This document shows positions 8,917 to 17,840 of a stretch of DNA of 64,000 bases, piece by piece; the first letter of the stretch is position 1, and every line of letters begins with the position of its first letter. The position numbers and the translations under genes are program-made. The stretch is from Bacillota bacterium (GTDB taxonomy: Bacteria; Bacillota; Dethiobacteria; DTU022; PWGO01): the NCBI GenBank assembly GCA_012518215.1, contig JAAYSV010000008.1, forward strand, positions 62,001 through 126,000. Reading direction: 5' to 3'. The notes beneath the pieces are model-generated. The model ran no database searches. It was not told the DNA's origin and saw only the letters and a program-made list of their open reading frames with translations.

Positions 8917-9296
8917 GAAACACCTCTCCTTTGCAATATTGACGATACCATCATTATATATCACCAATTGAACAATTGAAAATATTTATATGATGAACGG
9001 GTGGGTCAAAGACAGGGAAGATTTCCGGAATGGGGCCTGAAGGTTCCCGGGGTTGGTTGTGATTCCCTTCTCGATTTCATCCGGTAGCATGGTCTTTCAA
9101 TAACCCTGTCCTCCTCTGCTCCCCGACAACCATTCGATGGCTCACAAAAAATTGTTTTTTTGGCCATGGAGAAAGGATGCGGGAACATGGAATACTCACA
9201 GTTCACGGGAAAAAGCCATTTCAAAAAAAGAGCTATCCTGCAATACGCATGCGATAGCTCTCTTTCGTTCAAGAAGGTTGCCCGTTCATCCTTCGA
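8917..9296. other. Intergenic stretch, about 380 bp
   Basis: Holds the upstream region of the 8386-8916 gene, including a TATAAT on the minus strand at 8953-8958 with only a weak -35, and the terminator at 9223-9262. An 88-codon minus-strand frame (9006-9272) lies here, but it has no ribosome site, is Cys/Arg/His rich and resembles nothing recognised, so it is not called. Nothing else seen. Confidence 0.5.
9223..9262 (-). terminator. Intrinsic terminator of the small membrane-protein unit
   Basis: On the minus strand AGAGCTATC and GATAGCTCT form a 9-bp stem around a 15-base loop, followed by seven T residues. It begins about 35 bp after the stop of the 60-residue gene at 9297 and ends that transcript. 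Confidence 0.8.
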
Positions 9297-9479
9297 CTAT
9301 TCATGCCCGACTCCAACATCTTTCCGGGCAAAAAGATGATAAGCATTGTAGGCTGCGATTATCAATCCCAGAAGGAAATTGTTCCAGGCCAGGGTTGTGG
9401 GAGAAAGAACATCCGTGAAGTTGACCAGAGCGATCCAGAGACCAATGACGATATGAATGATGTGAAACGTGGTGAGCAT
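9297..9479 (-). CDS. Small two-helix membrane protein, SPW-repeat-like
   Basis: 60 residues starting MLTTFHIIHIVIGLWIALVN. Two hydrophobic helices are separated by a short turn that reads LSPTTLAWNNFLLGLIIAAYN. The GLW...SP...WNN.LLG pattern resembles the SPW-repeat membrane family; this is a resemblance only. The frame opens at 9512, but AGGAGG nine bases before ATG 9479 fixes the start. It shares a transcript with the 47-residue gene upstream (48 bp gap) and ends at a strong terminator. Function unknown. Confidence 0.65.
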   Translation of the reverse strand: MLTTFHIIHIVIGLWIALVNFTDVLSPTTLAWNNFLLGLIIAAYNAYHLFARKDVGVGHE

Positions 9480-9527
9480 CTTTTCTTCCCTCCTTTCTGT
9501 CAGGTTTGCCATCTTCCTGTTCCTGTC

Positions 9528-9671
9528 CTAGAATAGCCCCTGTATAAAAGGAAAAACGTGTCGGGAAATAAAATACAGGACGATGATCAAACCTATCAAC
9601 CATGCACCATATTTGACCACGGAATGGGTCAGTGTCAATACCGTTGCGTTTTCACTTTCTCTTTCTTCCAT
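9528..9671 (-). CDS. Very small single-helix membrane protein
   Basis: 47 residues: an acidic and polar start (MEERESENATVLTLTHSVV), one transmembrane segment (YGAWLIGLIIVLYFISRHV), then a short tail. Start ATG 9671 has AAAGGAAG upstream; the longer frame to 9746 lacks a site. Not recognised. It lies immediately upstream of the SPW-like gene, and the two look like a bicistronic unit. Confidence 0.55.
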   Translation of the reverse strand: MEERESENATVLTLTHSVVKYGAWLIGLIIVLYFISRHVFPFIQGLF

Positions 9672-9738
9672 ATGCTTGCTTCCTTTCCACTTTCGGTTTG
9701 AAATCACTACCTTTATATTTTCCAGATTCCGATTAATT

Positions 9739-9768
9739 ATAATCAAAAATTCAACCGGCCCCTGTCAA
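9739..9768 (-). promoter_or_regulatory. Possible sigma-A promoter for the small membrane-protein unit
   Basis: A perfect TTGACA on the minus strand (9763-9768) is followed after 18 bases by GATTAT (9739-9744). A better -10, TATAAT, overlaps at 9736-9741 but with 21-base spacing. It lies about 70 bp upstream of the 47-residue gene. Confidence 0.4.
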
Positions 9769-9843
9769 TGGATAAGAAACAAATAAGAGTAAACACTAAA
9801 TAAAGAAACACCGGAACTTCATGTAGAAGGGAGGTTGAAACAA

Positions 9844-10032
9844 TTGGCCAAAAAATTTAACAAGGGTAGAAAACAGAAGAGGAATATCGATATCAACAAA
9901 CTTGAAAAATACCGCGAAGAGATTTCAAGGGAACTGGGAATAAACTTGCCCCCCCTTGACAGTTTCAAAAAGAGCAAGAAGAATGAGGCATTCCTTCCGG
10001 ATACCGATGATGATAGCTACCATTTGCCCTAG
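9844..10032 (+). CDS. Small basic protein with a weak SASP-like segment
   Basis: 62 residues, lysine-rich at the N-terminus (AKKFNKGRKQKRN) and acidic at the end (DTDDDS). The centre, LEKYREEISRELGINLPP, recalls the first helix of alpha/beta-type small acid-soluble spore proteins (KxEIAxELGxxL), but the second conserved SASP half is absent, so membership is not claimed. The start is TTG 9844 with GGGAGG nine bases before; a TTG at 9835 abuts the site and is less likely. The gene ends just before a terminator. Confidence 0.55.
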   Translation: MAKKFNKGRKQKRNIDINKLEKYREEISRELGINLPPLDSFKKSKKNEAFLPDTDDDSYHLP

Positions 10033-10042
10033 TACATCCTTG

Positions 10043-10080
10043 AAAAAAGACCGGGAAATCTATTCCCGGTCTTTCATTTT
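10043..10080. terminator. Bidirectional terminator overlapping the IDH stop
   Basis: A 10-bp stem AGACCGGGAA / TTCCCGGTCT with a 5-base loop has six A residues on the left and TTTCATTTT on the right, so it can stop transcription from both sides. The right part of the hairpin encodes the last codons and stop of the isocitrate dehydrogenase gene. Confidence 0.85.
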
Positions 10081-11067
10081 TCTGATGATCGCATCAGCCA
10101 TCTCCGAAGTCCTCGCCGTCCCACCGAGATCATAGGTGACTTCCTTGCCCTCGGCGATGACCGCCGCCAGTGAACTTTCTACCAGATCGGCCGCCTTGCT
10201 TTCCCCCAGATGTCTCAGCATGAGCACAGCAGAAAGCAACATGGCACTGGGATTTACCTTGTCCATACCCGCATATTTGGGAGCGCTTCCATGGACCGGT
10301 TCAAAAACTGCCATCTCTTTTCCGATATTTGCCCCCGGTGCCAATCCCACCCCTCCGGCCAGGCCGGCACAGAGGTCGGAAATGAAGTCACCGTAAAAGT
10401 TGGGCATCACCATAACGTCATAGAGATGGGGTTTTTGGACCAGTTGCATGCACATATTGTCCACGATCCGATCTTCAAATTCAATAGTCGGATATTCCCT
10501 GGCCACATACCGGGCCACTTCAAGGAAAAGACCATCACTCAGCTTGAGGATATTGGCCTTGTGCACTGCCGTAACTTTTTTCCTTTTGTTTTTGACGGCA
10601 TGATCAAATGCAAAACGCACTATATTTTCCGAAGCTTTGCGAGTGATTATTTTTATACTCTCCGCTGCATCTTCACCGACCCTGTGTTCCACCCCGGAAT
10701 AAAGGCCTTCTGTATTTTCCCTGACAACGACCAGGTCGATGTCCCGGTAATGTGATTTTACACCGGGATAACTCCTGGATGGCCTCAGGTTGGCGTAAAG
10801 GTCAAGTTTCTGCCGCAGGGCTACATTCACGCTGCGAAAGCCGACTCCCACCGGAGTTGTAAGCGGCCCCTTCAGGGCAACCTTGTTTCTCCTGATCGAG
10901 GAAATTACTTCGTCGGGCAAAGGGGTCCCGCATTTCTTCAAAGCCTCCTCCCCGGCAACAACCTCTTCCCACTCTATCTTGACCCCGGTTCCGTCCAGTA
11001 CCTTTAAAACCGCTGCGGCAATGTCGGGCCCTGAACCGTCGCCGCGTATCAAAGTGATTTTGTACAT
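10060..11067 (-). CDS. icd: Isocitrate dehydrogenase
   Basis: Oxidatively decarboxylates isocitrate to 2-oxoglutarate; 335 residues, the short form. GDGSGPDI opens the fold. [11 protein letters not shown] supplies the Ser, Asn and Arg residues that bind isocitrate, and [12 protein letters not shown] follows. The cofactor loop reads [15 protein letters not shown]: the Lys-Tyr pair and Val are those of NADP-type IDH in E. coli, where NAD-type enzymes of this length normally have Asp-Ile. A further Tyr (VTYDL) is also kept, but the E. coli Arg395 position is Gly. The start is taken at ATG 11067 ([11 protein letters not shown]) behind GGAGG; an upstream frame to 11091 is not family-like. Cofactor preference is therefore an open question. 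Confidence 0.9.
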   Translation of the reverse strand: MYKITLIRGDGSGPDIAAAVLKVLDGTGVKIEWEEVVAGEEALKKCGTPLPDEVISSIRRNKVALKGPLTTPVGVGFRSVNVALRQKLDLYANLRPSRSYPGVKSHYRDIDLVVVRENTEGLYSGVEHRVGEDAAESIKIITRKASENIVRFAFDHAVKNKRKKVTAVHKANILKLSDGLFLEVARYVAREYPTIEFEDRIVDNMCMQLVQKPHLYDVMVMPNFYGDFISDLCAGLAGGVGLAPGANIGKEMAVFEPVHGSAPKYAGMDKVNPSAMLLSAVLMLRHLGESKAADLVESSLAAVIAEGKEVTYDLGGTARTSEMADAIIRKMKDRE

Positions 11068-11142
11068 ATACCATGCTCCCTCCGTTTCCACAAGCGCTGC
11101 TTCCGCTATATTTTATATCAAGAATGTTCATTGATCAAAATA

Positions 11143-11700
11143 CTATTCGTAGATATTCCGGTATTGATTGTAGGTATTCAATACTTTCTGTACATATTCA
11201 CGCGTTTCCAGCAGGGGAATATCGGCGATATTTTCAGCCCGTCCATCCCAGATTCCTTCGGAGAGCCATCGCCTGACCCGGTTCCTTCCCCCGTTGTAAG
11301 CTGCCAGAGCTACAGCCAGATCGTCATCACAGAATTGTACCATCAAACCTGATAGATACCATGAGCCGATCTTGACATTGCAATCCGGTTCAAACAACAA
11401 GTCTTGATTGTATGCCTCAAAACCCATTATACCGGCCGCCCATTCCGCCGTTTCGGGCATGATCTGCATCAGTCCCGCCGCCCCTTTGGCAGATACCGCT
11501 GCCGGATCAAACCCGCTTTCTACATGGATAATCGCTGCCAGCAGATTGGGATCGAGATCATGTTCCAGGGCAGAGTGGTGTATTTCTTCCCTGTAAGGAA
11601 AGGGGTAGAGAAATCTTCCCCAGAAAGGTGCGTAGAGAAAATGCAAGACCAGCAACACCAGGAGAAATATCAATATATAATATATATTGCTTTTTTTCAA
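11143..11700 (-). CDS. Membrane-anchored lytic transglycosylase
   Basis: Peptidoglycan-cleaving enzyme of the SLT (goose-lysozyme-like) fold, 185 residues. An N-terminal helix (YYILIFLLVLLVLHFLY) anchors it to the outer face of the membrane. The catalytic Glu is in IIHVESGFDP, with GLMQIMPET and AAYNGGRNRVRRW following. The start is TTG with a modest GGGAAG site, overlapping no other gene but only 17 bp after coaE. This position after coaE is common in Clostridia. Confidence 0.9.
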   Translation of the reverse strand: MKKSNIYYILIFLLVLLVLHFLYAPFWGRFLYPFPYREEIHHSALEHDLDPNLLAAIIHVESGFDPAAVSAKGAAGLMQIMPETAEWAAGIMGFEAYNQDLLFEPDCNVKIGSWYLSGLMVQFCDDDLAVALAAYNGGRNRVRRWLSEGIWDGRAENIADIPLLETREYVQKVLNTYNQYRNIYE

Positions 11701-11717
11701 TCTTCCCAGCCACTCTT

Positions 11718-12371
11718 TCAGGAACCGTTGTTTTTTGTTTCCATACCGCGTCCTCTTTTTTTGTCCAGGAGAACAGGTACTATATCCCAGAATTCCTCTA
11801 CCTGCGCGCGGGTTTTGTCAAGGCCACCGCTATTGTTGATGGTAAAATCGACATACTGTTTTTTCTTTTCTGCGCTCATCTGGGATGAAAAGCGGTCTTC
11901 CATCTCCCTGTCTGTCAAACCGTCGCGATTTTCAAGCCTTTTTTTCTGAATATCAACAGGTAGATCAACCAGAACCACAACATCGACGAAGCCATGCATA
12001 CCACTTTCGATCAGGAGCGGCACGTCCAGTACAATCACCTCGGGCCCGGCAGAATTACTCTTTCTCAGGGCATCGATACCTTCAACCATTTTTTCCACTA
12101 CCCGGGGGTGAACGATGGCATTCAGTCTGTTCCTGGCCGCATCATCGCTGAAGACAATATGACCCAGTTTCTCCCGATCTATATCCCCGCTTTTCAAAAG
12201 TATACCCGTACCGAAGTGATCAACGATCTCTTCCCAGGCAGGCTCCCCGACCCCCACAACATCCCTGGCCATCACGTCAGCATCAAACACCACGGCACCC
12301 TTTTTTTCAAACATTCTGGCCACTGTACTCTTGCCGGAAGCTATCCCGCCCGTCAATCCCACGATCAACAT
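11718..12371 (-). CDS. coaE: Dephospho-CoA kinase
   Basis: Last step of coenzyme A synthesis, phosphorylating the ribose 3'-hydroxyl of dephospho-CoA. 217 residues. The P-loop is GLTGGIASGKSTV at the very start; FDADVMARDVV and VLDVPLLIESGMH are typical of the family. GGGAG precedes the ATG. It belongs to the run polA, deacetylase, mutM, ytaF, coaE, a classic Firmicute order. Confidence 0.95.
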   Translation of the reverse strand: MLIVGLTGGIASGKSTVARMFEKKGAVVFDADVMARDVVGVGEPAWEEIVDHFGTGILLKSGDIDREKLGHIVFSDDAARNRLNAIVHPRVVEKMVEGIDALRKSNSAGPEVIVLDVPLLIESGMHGFVDVVVLVDLPVDIQKKRLENRDGLTDREMEDRFSSQMSAEKKKQYVDFTINNSGGLDKTRAQVEEFWDIVPVLLDKKRGRGMETKNNGS

Positions 12372-12409
12372 TGTTCATGTCTCCCTGCCCCGCAGCTTTT
12401 TTCCCATTC

Positions 12410-13057
12410 TCAGATAAAATAAATCACACTGATGACAATCAAGGTGAGTCCCGCCAGTATCGATGCATATCTGGAAAAATGGCCGACGGAGGCAATTTTT
12501 TTTCCTATCAGCATGCCAGCCGACACCATCAAAAAATTTGTAAGGCCAACGGCACCAACCGTAGCCACCGGGTTCAAGCCGATCATGACCGCTCCAAAGC
12601 CTGCGCCGAAGGCATCGGTGCCAAGAGCGATCCCCAGAATAATCGATTCTCCGGCACTGAGGGTCCCGGAGTGATCCACATCCGCTTTTTCTGGCCGGTA
12701 GGTTATGTCCAGTATCCCTCTGAATCCATTCAGACTTCCCGGCGTATCATGTGCGCCCTCGCTTCCAGGCTCTGCCTTTTCTCTATAAATTGTATATATG
12801 TTTTGTATTATAAAGTATACCCCCAATAACAGCAATATCAACCCACCAGCTATCGATGCGGTTTTTACCGGTATGTACCGCGTCAGGGTCTGCCCCATCA
12901 GCATGGAAACGGCTACGGCTACGGAGGAAAATATGCATATAACAAGAAGCGATGAAGGCAAAATTGCAAGTCTGCGGACACCGCAGGCCATCCCGACACC
13001 AAAACCATCAAAACTGACCGCTATAGCCAGCAAAATGGTGGCCAACTTCAAGAACAA
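12410..13057 (-). CDS. ytaF: Sporulation membrane protein YtaF (MntP-like)
   Basis: 215 residues with six hydrophobic helices in two similar halves, each holding a short Asp-containing motif: SFDGFGVGMACGVRR near residue 16 and GTDAFGAGFGAVMIG near 150. That is the MntP/YtaF fold (manganese exporter relatives). Its place between mutM and coaE matches Bacillus ytaF. A hydrophilic loop around residues 90-125 separates the halves. The start is TTG 13057, seven bases after GGAGAGG. Transport substrate unproven. Confidence 0.88.
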   Translation of the reverse strand: MFLKLATILLAIAVSFDGFGVGMACGVRRLAILPSSLLVICIFSSVAVAVSMLMGQTLTRYIPVKTASIAGGLILLLLGVYFIIQNIYTIYREKAEPGSEGAHDTPGSLNGFRGILDITYRPEKADVDHSGTLSAGESIILGIALGTDAFGAGFGAVMIGLNPVATVGAVGLTNFLMVSAGMLIGKKIASVGHFSRYASILAGLTLIVISVIYFI

Positions 13058-13141
13058 TCCCCATCCTCTCCATGAATCTTCACTTAATATAATATGGAAG
13101 CGGTTGGGGAATGTGAAAGGAAGGAGATAGAGAGAAAGGGG

Positions 13142-13978
13142 CTAGCCGGGCTCGACCTGGCACCCCGGGCAAAAATAGGTGCCCCGTCCCCCGACAACTA
13201 TTCTCTGAATGACGTTATTGCATTCGGGGCATCGTTCATCTTTTCGCCGGTAAACCATGAGCATATTCTGGAATGTACCAGGTTCACCACCGGTACGCCG
13301 ATAATCGCTGATACTGGTTCCTCCGCTCTTGATGGCCATGGACAGAACCTGCCTTACCGTTTTGAACAGCCGGCTGACTTCGGTTTCATGCAAACACCCG
13401 ACCCTGGTCAACGGATGGATACCTGCCAGGAAAAGGCTTTCGTCAGTATATATATTTCCCAGTCCGGAGAAAAATTTCTGGTCCAGGAGAAGGCCCTTGA
13501 TCCGTGATCTGCACCGGGTAGCCAGGCGTTCCTTGAACTGTTGCTCGGATGCCTCTGCCCACCAGTCAGGCCCCAGCCTGTCCAGGCCGGCAATATGGTC
13601 TTCCCCTTTTTCCAGTAGCCATGCACGGCCAAATTTACGCGGATCGGAAAAATAAAACCCGCCGCCACTCTTCAGGCCAAAGATCATGCGTACATGTTCT
13701 GCACGAACAGAAGCGGCATCTTCAACAAAATAAATAAGGCGGCCCGTCATCCGTAGATGAAAAACCAGCCTTGAAGAACCGTGCAGTTTCATGATCAGAA
13801 ACTTGCCTTTCCGGAACAAACCTTCAACGGTGAGACCCCCGAGAAGCCGTGAAAATTCTTCTTCTTCCGGGTATCCTACCGTTCCGGGAAAGATTACTCT
13901 GACGGACTCTATCGTCTCACCCCTTACCAACGCATCCAGATCCTTGCGGATTGTTTCTACTTCGGGCAACTCCGGCAT
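13142..13978 (-). CDS. mutM: Formamidopyrimidine-DNA glycosylase
   Basis: Base-excision repair enzyme that removes 8-oxoguanine and nicks the strand. 278 residues. It starts MPELPEVETIRKDL, where the N-terminal Pro is the nucleophile after Met removal and Glu follows. It ends in a four-cysteine zinc finger, CPECNNVIQRIVVGGRG then CPGC. GGAGGAG precedes the ATG. It lies 12 bp after the deacetylase gene. Confidence 0.96.
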   Translation of the reverse strand: MPELPEVETIRKDLDALVRGETIESVRVIFPGTVGYPEEEEFSRLLGGLTVEGLFRKGKFLIMKLHGSSRLVFHLRMTGRLIYFVEDAASVRAEHVRMIFGLKSGGGFYFSDPRKFGRAWLLEKGEDHIAGLDRLGPDWWAEASEQQFKERLATRCRSRIKGLLLDQKFFSGLGNIYTDESLFLAGIHPLTRVGCLHETEVSRLFKTVRQVLSMAIKSGGTSISDYRRTGGEPGTFQNMLMVYRRKDERCPECNNVIQRIVVGGRGTYFCPGCQVEPG

Positions 13979-13990
13979 GATTCTCCTCCA

Positions 13991-14890
13991 TCAACGATGT
14001 TTGCTTTCTATTGCCCCCGGATAAAGAGATGCAAATTCATAGCCCCGCGCCAGTAGCTGATTGATTATCTCGGGCAGTACCTCGACCGTGGCCTCGCAAT
14101 CTTTTCGATCATGAAATAAAACCACTATATCTTCCTGCAGTTCATCGACAATGCCCAGTACGTTGTTCAGTATATCCTCGGGAGCAAGTGAAGCAATCCC
14201 ATCACCGGAATCCACGTTCCAATCGAAATAATCATAGCCTTCTTCTATCACTACACCTGTCAGTTCTGCAATGATGTCATACCCTGCTATCCTGCGGGCT
14301 CTGCTGATCGATGAACCGCCGGGAAACCGCATTATTTCCGTTTTAATCCCTGCCTTTTCCAGGATCAGATCTTCCATCCTCCGCAAATCATTCATGAACG
14401 AATCCCTGGAACGATAGATGTGGTTGTAATCATGCGAATATGTATGGTTTCCAAGAACATGGCCCTCGTCAACAATACGCCGATAGATACCCTCTTCGAC
14501 CTGGTTGTCTTTACCGATAACAAAAAAAGTGGCCGGCACCTCGTAAGTACCCAGAACATCGAGAATGGTCCCCGTGTTGATGCTGGGTCCATCATCAAAG
14601 GTGAGGTAAGCCAGCGGTCCGCTACCGCCGACCGCATACAGGTCGTTTTCTTCCTGTCGTGACCCGGTTCCTGTTTGATCTCCACCCTGGTTCGGGCCGG
14701 CAGCTTCCTCGTCCGGAATGGAGTCATTGAAAGAATCGCCTTCAAGGTTACTTTCATCCAGCAAGGTCAGGGCGTGAGCGATTATTGCTTCTCTATGTAT
14801 GGAATAGATTATAAAAATACCGCCAATTGTCAATAAAATCAACACAAGAGTCAGCAATTTCAGAAAATCATGTTTTTCCATGGACATCAT
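13991..14890 (-). CDS. Polysaccharide deacetylase (NodB domain), membrane anchored
   Basis: 299 residues. An N-terminal transmembrane helix (LLTLVLILLTIGGIFIIYS) is followed by an acidic, low-complexity linker to about residue 90, then a NodB deacetylase domain. YLTFDDGPS carries the catalytic and metal Asp, GNHTYSHDY the metal His pair, and RFPGGSS the third conserved motif. VVLFHDRKDC near the end gives the last His. Likely acts on peptidoglycan or a surface glycan outside the cell. Sits between polA and mutM; PgdA-like role is inference. Confidence 0.9.
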   Translation of the reverse strand: MMSMEKHDFLKLLTLVLILLTIGGIFIIYSIHREAIIAHALTLLDESNLEGDSFNDSIPDEEAAGPNQGGDQTGTGSRQEENDLYAVGGSGPLAYLTFDDGPSINTGTILDVLGTYEVPATFFVIGKDNQVEEGIYRRIVDEGHVLGNHTYSHDYNHIYRSRDSFMNDLRRMEDLILEKAGIKTEIMRFPGGSSISRARRIAGYDIIAELTGVVIEEGYDYFDWNVDSGDGIASLAPEDILNNVLGIVDELQEDIVVLFHDRKDCEATVEVLPEIINQLLARGYEFASLYPGAIESKHR

Positions 14891-14982
14891 CCCCGGCCAT
14901 TTTATTTTATACGAATTTTTGCAATTACAGGCTACTTACAGTCTATTCTGTTTATCGGATGAAATAGCCCGGTTGAAAAATT

Positions 14983-17640
14983 TTATCCCATATCATACCA
15001 GGTCTTGCCCGAGGCCAGATCCACTTTCAACGGAACGGCCAGGTCGGCAGCATTCTCCATCTCCTTTTTTATTACCCGGGATACTTCTTCCTTTTCGTCT
15101 TCCGGTAACTCGAAAATCAGTTCATCATGAACCTGGAGAAGCAATCTGGCTGCATAATCACGTTCGCGCAGGCTCCCGTCCACCCTCAGCATGGCCACCT
15201 TGATTATGTCGGCAGCCGATCCCTGAATGGGCGTGTTGCGTGCTGTTCGTTCCGCAAAACCCCGCCTGCTGAAATTGCGGTCATTAATTCCGGGCAGATA
15301 GCGCCGACGATTGAAATAGGTGGTCACATAACCCTCACTTCGGGCCTGACGGACGATATCATCCATGTAGCGTTTTACGCCGTGGTAACGTTCAAAATAC
15401 CGGTCTATATATTCCTGCGCCTCCCGACGCGAAACTTTCAGATCCTGGGCCAGGCCGTAATCGCTCATGCCGTAAACAATACCGAAATTCACCGTCTTGG
15501 CCCGATGACGCATCTCCGGCGTTACCTCCTCCAGTGCCACCCCGAATATTTCCGCGGCAGTGCGGCGGTGAATGTCCTCGTCTTTGCGGAAGGCATCGAT
15601 CAGCGTGGGATCCCGGGAAAGGTGTGCCAGTACCCTCAGTTCGATCTGGGAATAATCGGCAGCCAGGAGTATGCAATCTCTCCCTGAAGGTATGAAAGCA
15701 ATACGGATACGCCGCCCCTCGGGCATCCGCACGGGAATGTTCTGAAGGTTGGGCTCGCTGCTACTCAGGCGGCCGGTGGCCGTAACCGTCTGATTGAAGG
15801 TAGTATAGATCTTTCCCGATGATTCCTCTATATACGGGATCAGGCCCGTCAGATATGTTCCTTCAAGCTTGACCAGATGCCGATAGTACAGTATCTTGGT
15901 GGCGATTTCATGTTCCTGCGCCAATTCTTCCAGAACACCGGCGTCAGTTGAATAGCCGGTTTTGGTTCTTTTGATTACCGGCATTTTCAATTTCTCGAAC
16001 AATATGCAAGACAGTTGACGTGGTGAATTGAGGTTGAATTTTTCTCCGGCAAGCACAAATATTTCTTCCTGCAGGTTTTCTATCTGCGCCTTTATTTCTT
16101 TTGATATAGCGTCTATTTTCTCCCGGTTCACGCTGATGCCTTGCAATTCCATCCGCGACAAAACCGGCAGAAGGGGCAGTTCCACATCCCGGTAAAGCTC
16201 CGCAAGCATATACCCGGCCAGTTTGTCTTCCAGTACCCCCCTGAGTTTGAACAAATGGGGCACCTCTTCGGCCAGAAGACGGGCTTGCAGCTCGTCATCA
16301 TTGACCGCCTCCTTGCCCGACGGGGGTTCGCCCAGGTTGACATCGAGATACTCATTTATAATGGCCCTGGTGCTTAAATCTGCCCGGCCCGGATCAAGGA
16401 GGTATGCTGCCAGCATGGAGTCGAATTCAGGACGGGTAATGGTCACACCGAGGGCTGACAAGATATTCAGCAACGGTTTGGTATGATGCCCCAGCAACTT
16501 GACTGGACGGCCATCGCCCAGAAGTTCCTTCAGAAAAACCCCCCACGATCCCGAAGAAAACAGCGAGGGTTCAAAATAATATCCGCGTGACTCATCCATG
16601 GCAAAGGCAATGGCCCGGGGGGTGCCTTTCCAGCAGGGGTAATGTTCGCCGGTCTTTACAAGCAAGGCAACGGATGAATTTTCTGATGATGCGATGATCT
16701 CGCGCAGTTGTTTGATCGTTGTTACCGGGACCTGGCCGGAAATAGTTGTCTGTTTTTGTTCTGATGTTGCCTCGACGGCCGGCAGCCTGTTCAGGAGGCT
16801 TTTGAATTCCAGATCATTGAAAACATTTCTCAATCGTTCATAATCCGGTATGCCCAGTAAACATTGATCCCAGTTGAAATCCAATTCTTCGATCCGGCAT
16901 CTGATCGTAGCCAGATCCCGGCTAAGCAATGCCTGATCACGATACAACTCCAGGTTCTTCCTCAATTTGCCTTTCATCTCCGAGGTGGAAGCCAGCACAC
17001 GATTCAGGTTTCCGTACTCATGCAATAACTTCAATGCGGTCTTCTCCCCGACACCGGGAACACCTGGAATGTTGTCGGATGGATCTCCCTTGAGCGCCAT
17101 AAAATCGACCATCTGCTCCGGTTTCAAGGTATACCGCTCCCATAACCTGGCAGAATCATACTCATGAAGGATGGAGATTCCCTTGCGCACGATGATCACT
17201 TTGGTGTAATCGGAGATAAGCTGAAAAAGGTCGGTATCGCCGGTGAAAATCAATGATTCGATTTTTCTTTTTTCCGCTTTTTTTACCAGAGTGCCGATGA
17301 TGTCATCGGCCTCGTATTCATCCAGTTCATATATGGGAAAACGATAGGCCTCGACAATTTCTTTGATACGGTTGATCTGTTCATTGAGTTCTTCCGGTGC
17401 ACTTTCACGATGCACCTTGTAATCTGCAAAGAGAGCGTGGCGAAAAGTTGGCCCGGGCCTGTCAAACACAACCGCCCCGAAGTCAGGACTGGTTTTTTCA
17501 AAGATACCGGTCAACATGCTGGTAAAGCCATAGACAGCATTGGTCTGCTCTCCCCTTTTGTTTTGTAGCAAAGGCAGTGCATAAAAAGCACGATAAACGA
17601 TGCTACTGCCGTCTATTATGAGAAATTTTGCCGTGGACAA
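14983..17640 (-). CDS. polA: DNA polymerase I
   Basis: 885 residues. N-terminal 5'-3' exonuclease (LIIDGSSIVYRAFYALP, then DPSDNIPGVPGVGEKTA); C-terminal polymerase with motif A DYSQIELRVLAHLS, motif B RHRAKTVNFGIVYGMSDYG and motif C LLQVHDELIFE. The middle 3'-5' exonuclease domain (about residues 300-480) lacks the first Asp/Glu motif (it reads ALLVKTGEH), so proofreading is probably lost, as in Bacillus and Thermus Pol I. TTG start, with AGGGG about ten bases upstream. Works in Okazaki fragment processing and repair. Confidence 0.96.
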   Translation of the reverse strand: MSTAKFLIIDGSSIVYRAFYALPLLQNKRGEQTNAVYGFTSMLTGIFEKTSPDFGAVVFDRPGPTFRHALFADYKVHRESAPEELNEQINRIKEIVEAYRFPIYELDEYEADDIIGTLVKKAEKRKIESLIFTGDTDLFQLISDYTKVIIVRKGISILHEYDSARLWERYTLKPEQMVDFMALKGDPSDNIPGVPGVGEKTALKLLHEYGNLNRVLASTSEMKGKLRKNLELYRDQALLSRDLATIRCRIEELDFNWDQCLLGIPDYERLRNVFNDLEFKSLLNRLPAVEATSEQKQTTISGQVPVTTIKQLREIIASSENSSVALLVKTGEHYPCWKGTPRAIAFAMDESRGYYFEPSLFSSGSWGVFLKELLGDGRPVKLLGHHTKPLLNILSALGVTITRPEFDSMLAAYLLDPGRADLSTRAIINEYLDVNLGEPPSGKEAVNDDELQARLLAEEVPHLFKLRGVLEDKLAGYMLAELYRDVELPLLPVLSRMELQGISVNREKIDAISKEIKAQIENLQEEIFVLAGEKFNLNSPRQLSCILFEKLKMPVIKRTKTGYSTDAGVLEELAQEHEIATKILYYRHLVKLEGTYLTGLIPYIEESSGKIYTTFNQTVTATGRLSSSEPNLQNIPVRMPEGRRIRIAFIPSGRDCILLAADYSQIELRVLAHLSRDPTLIDAFRKDEDIHRRTAAEIFGVALEEVTPEMRHRAKTVNFGIVYGMSDYGLAQDLKVSRREAQEYIDRYFERYHGVKRYMDDIVRQARSEGYVTTYFNRRRYLPGINDRNFSRRGFAERTARNTPIQGSAADIIKVAMLRVDGSLRERDYAARLLLQVHDELIFELPEDEKEEVSRVIKKEMENAADLAVPLKVDLASGKTWYDMG

Positions 17641-17840
17641 AATTGATCAACCCCTGACCTGAATTCAAGTCAATCATACCACAATTGTAGCTGCGGTGTA
17701 AGCAGAGCCATAAAAAAACAACCGGCCAGGGAAAATCAACATGATGCCGGTCAGAAGGCAGAATGGTGTTAATTTGTTCGTAGTGGGGAAAAATATTTTT
17801 GTAAATTGCATATCACTGTGCCGTCAAGGAGGCCACATGT

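Noticed and set aside
9006-9272. Minus-strand 88-codon frame upstream of the four-helix gene
   Set aside because: No ribosome site, no recognisable pattern, and a terminator lies inside it.
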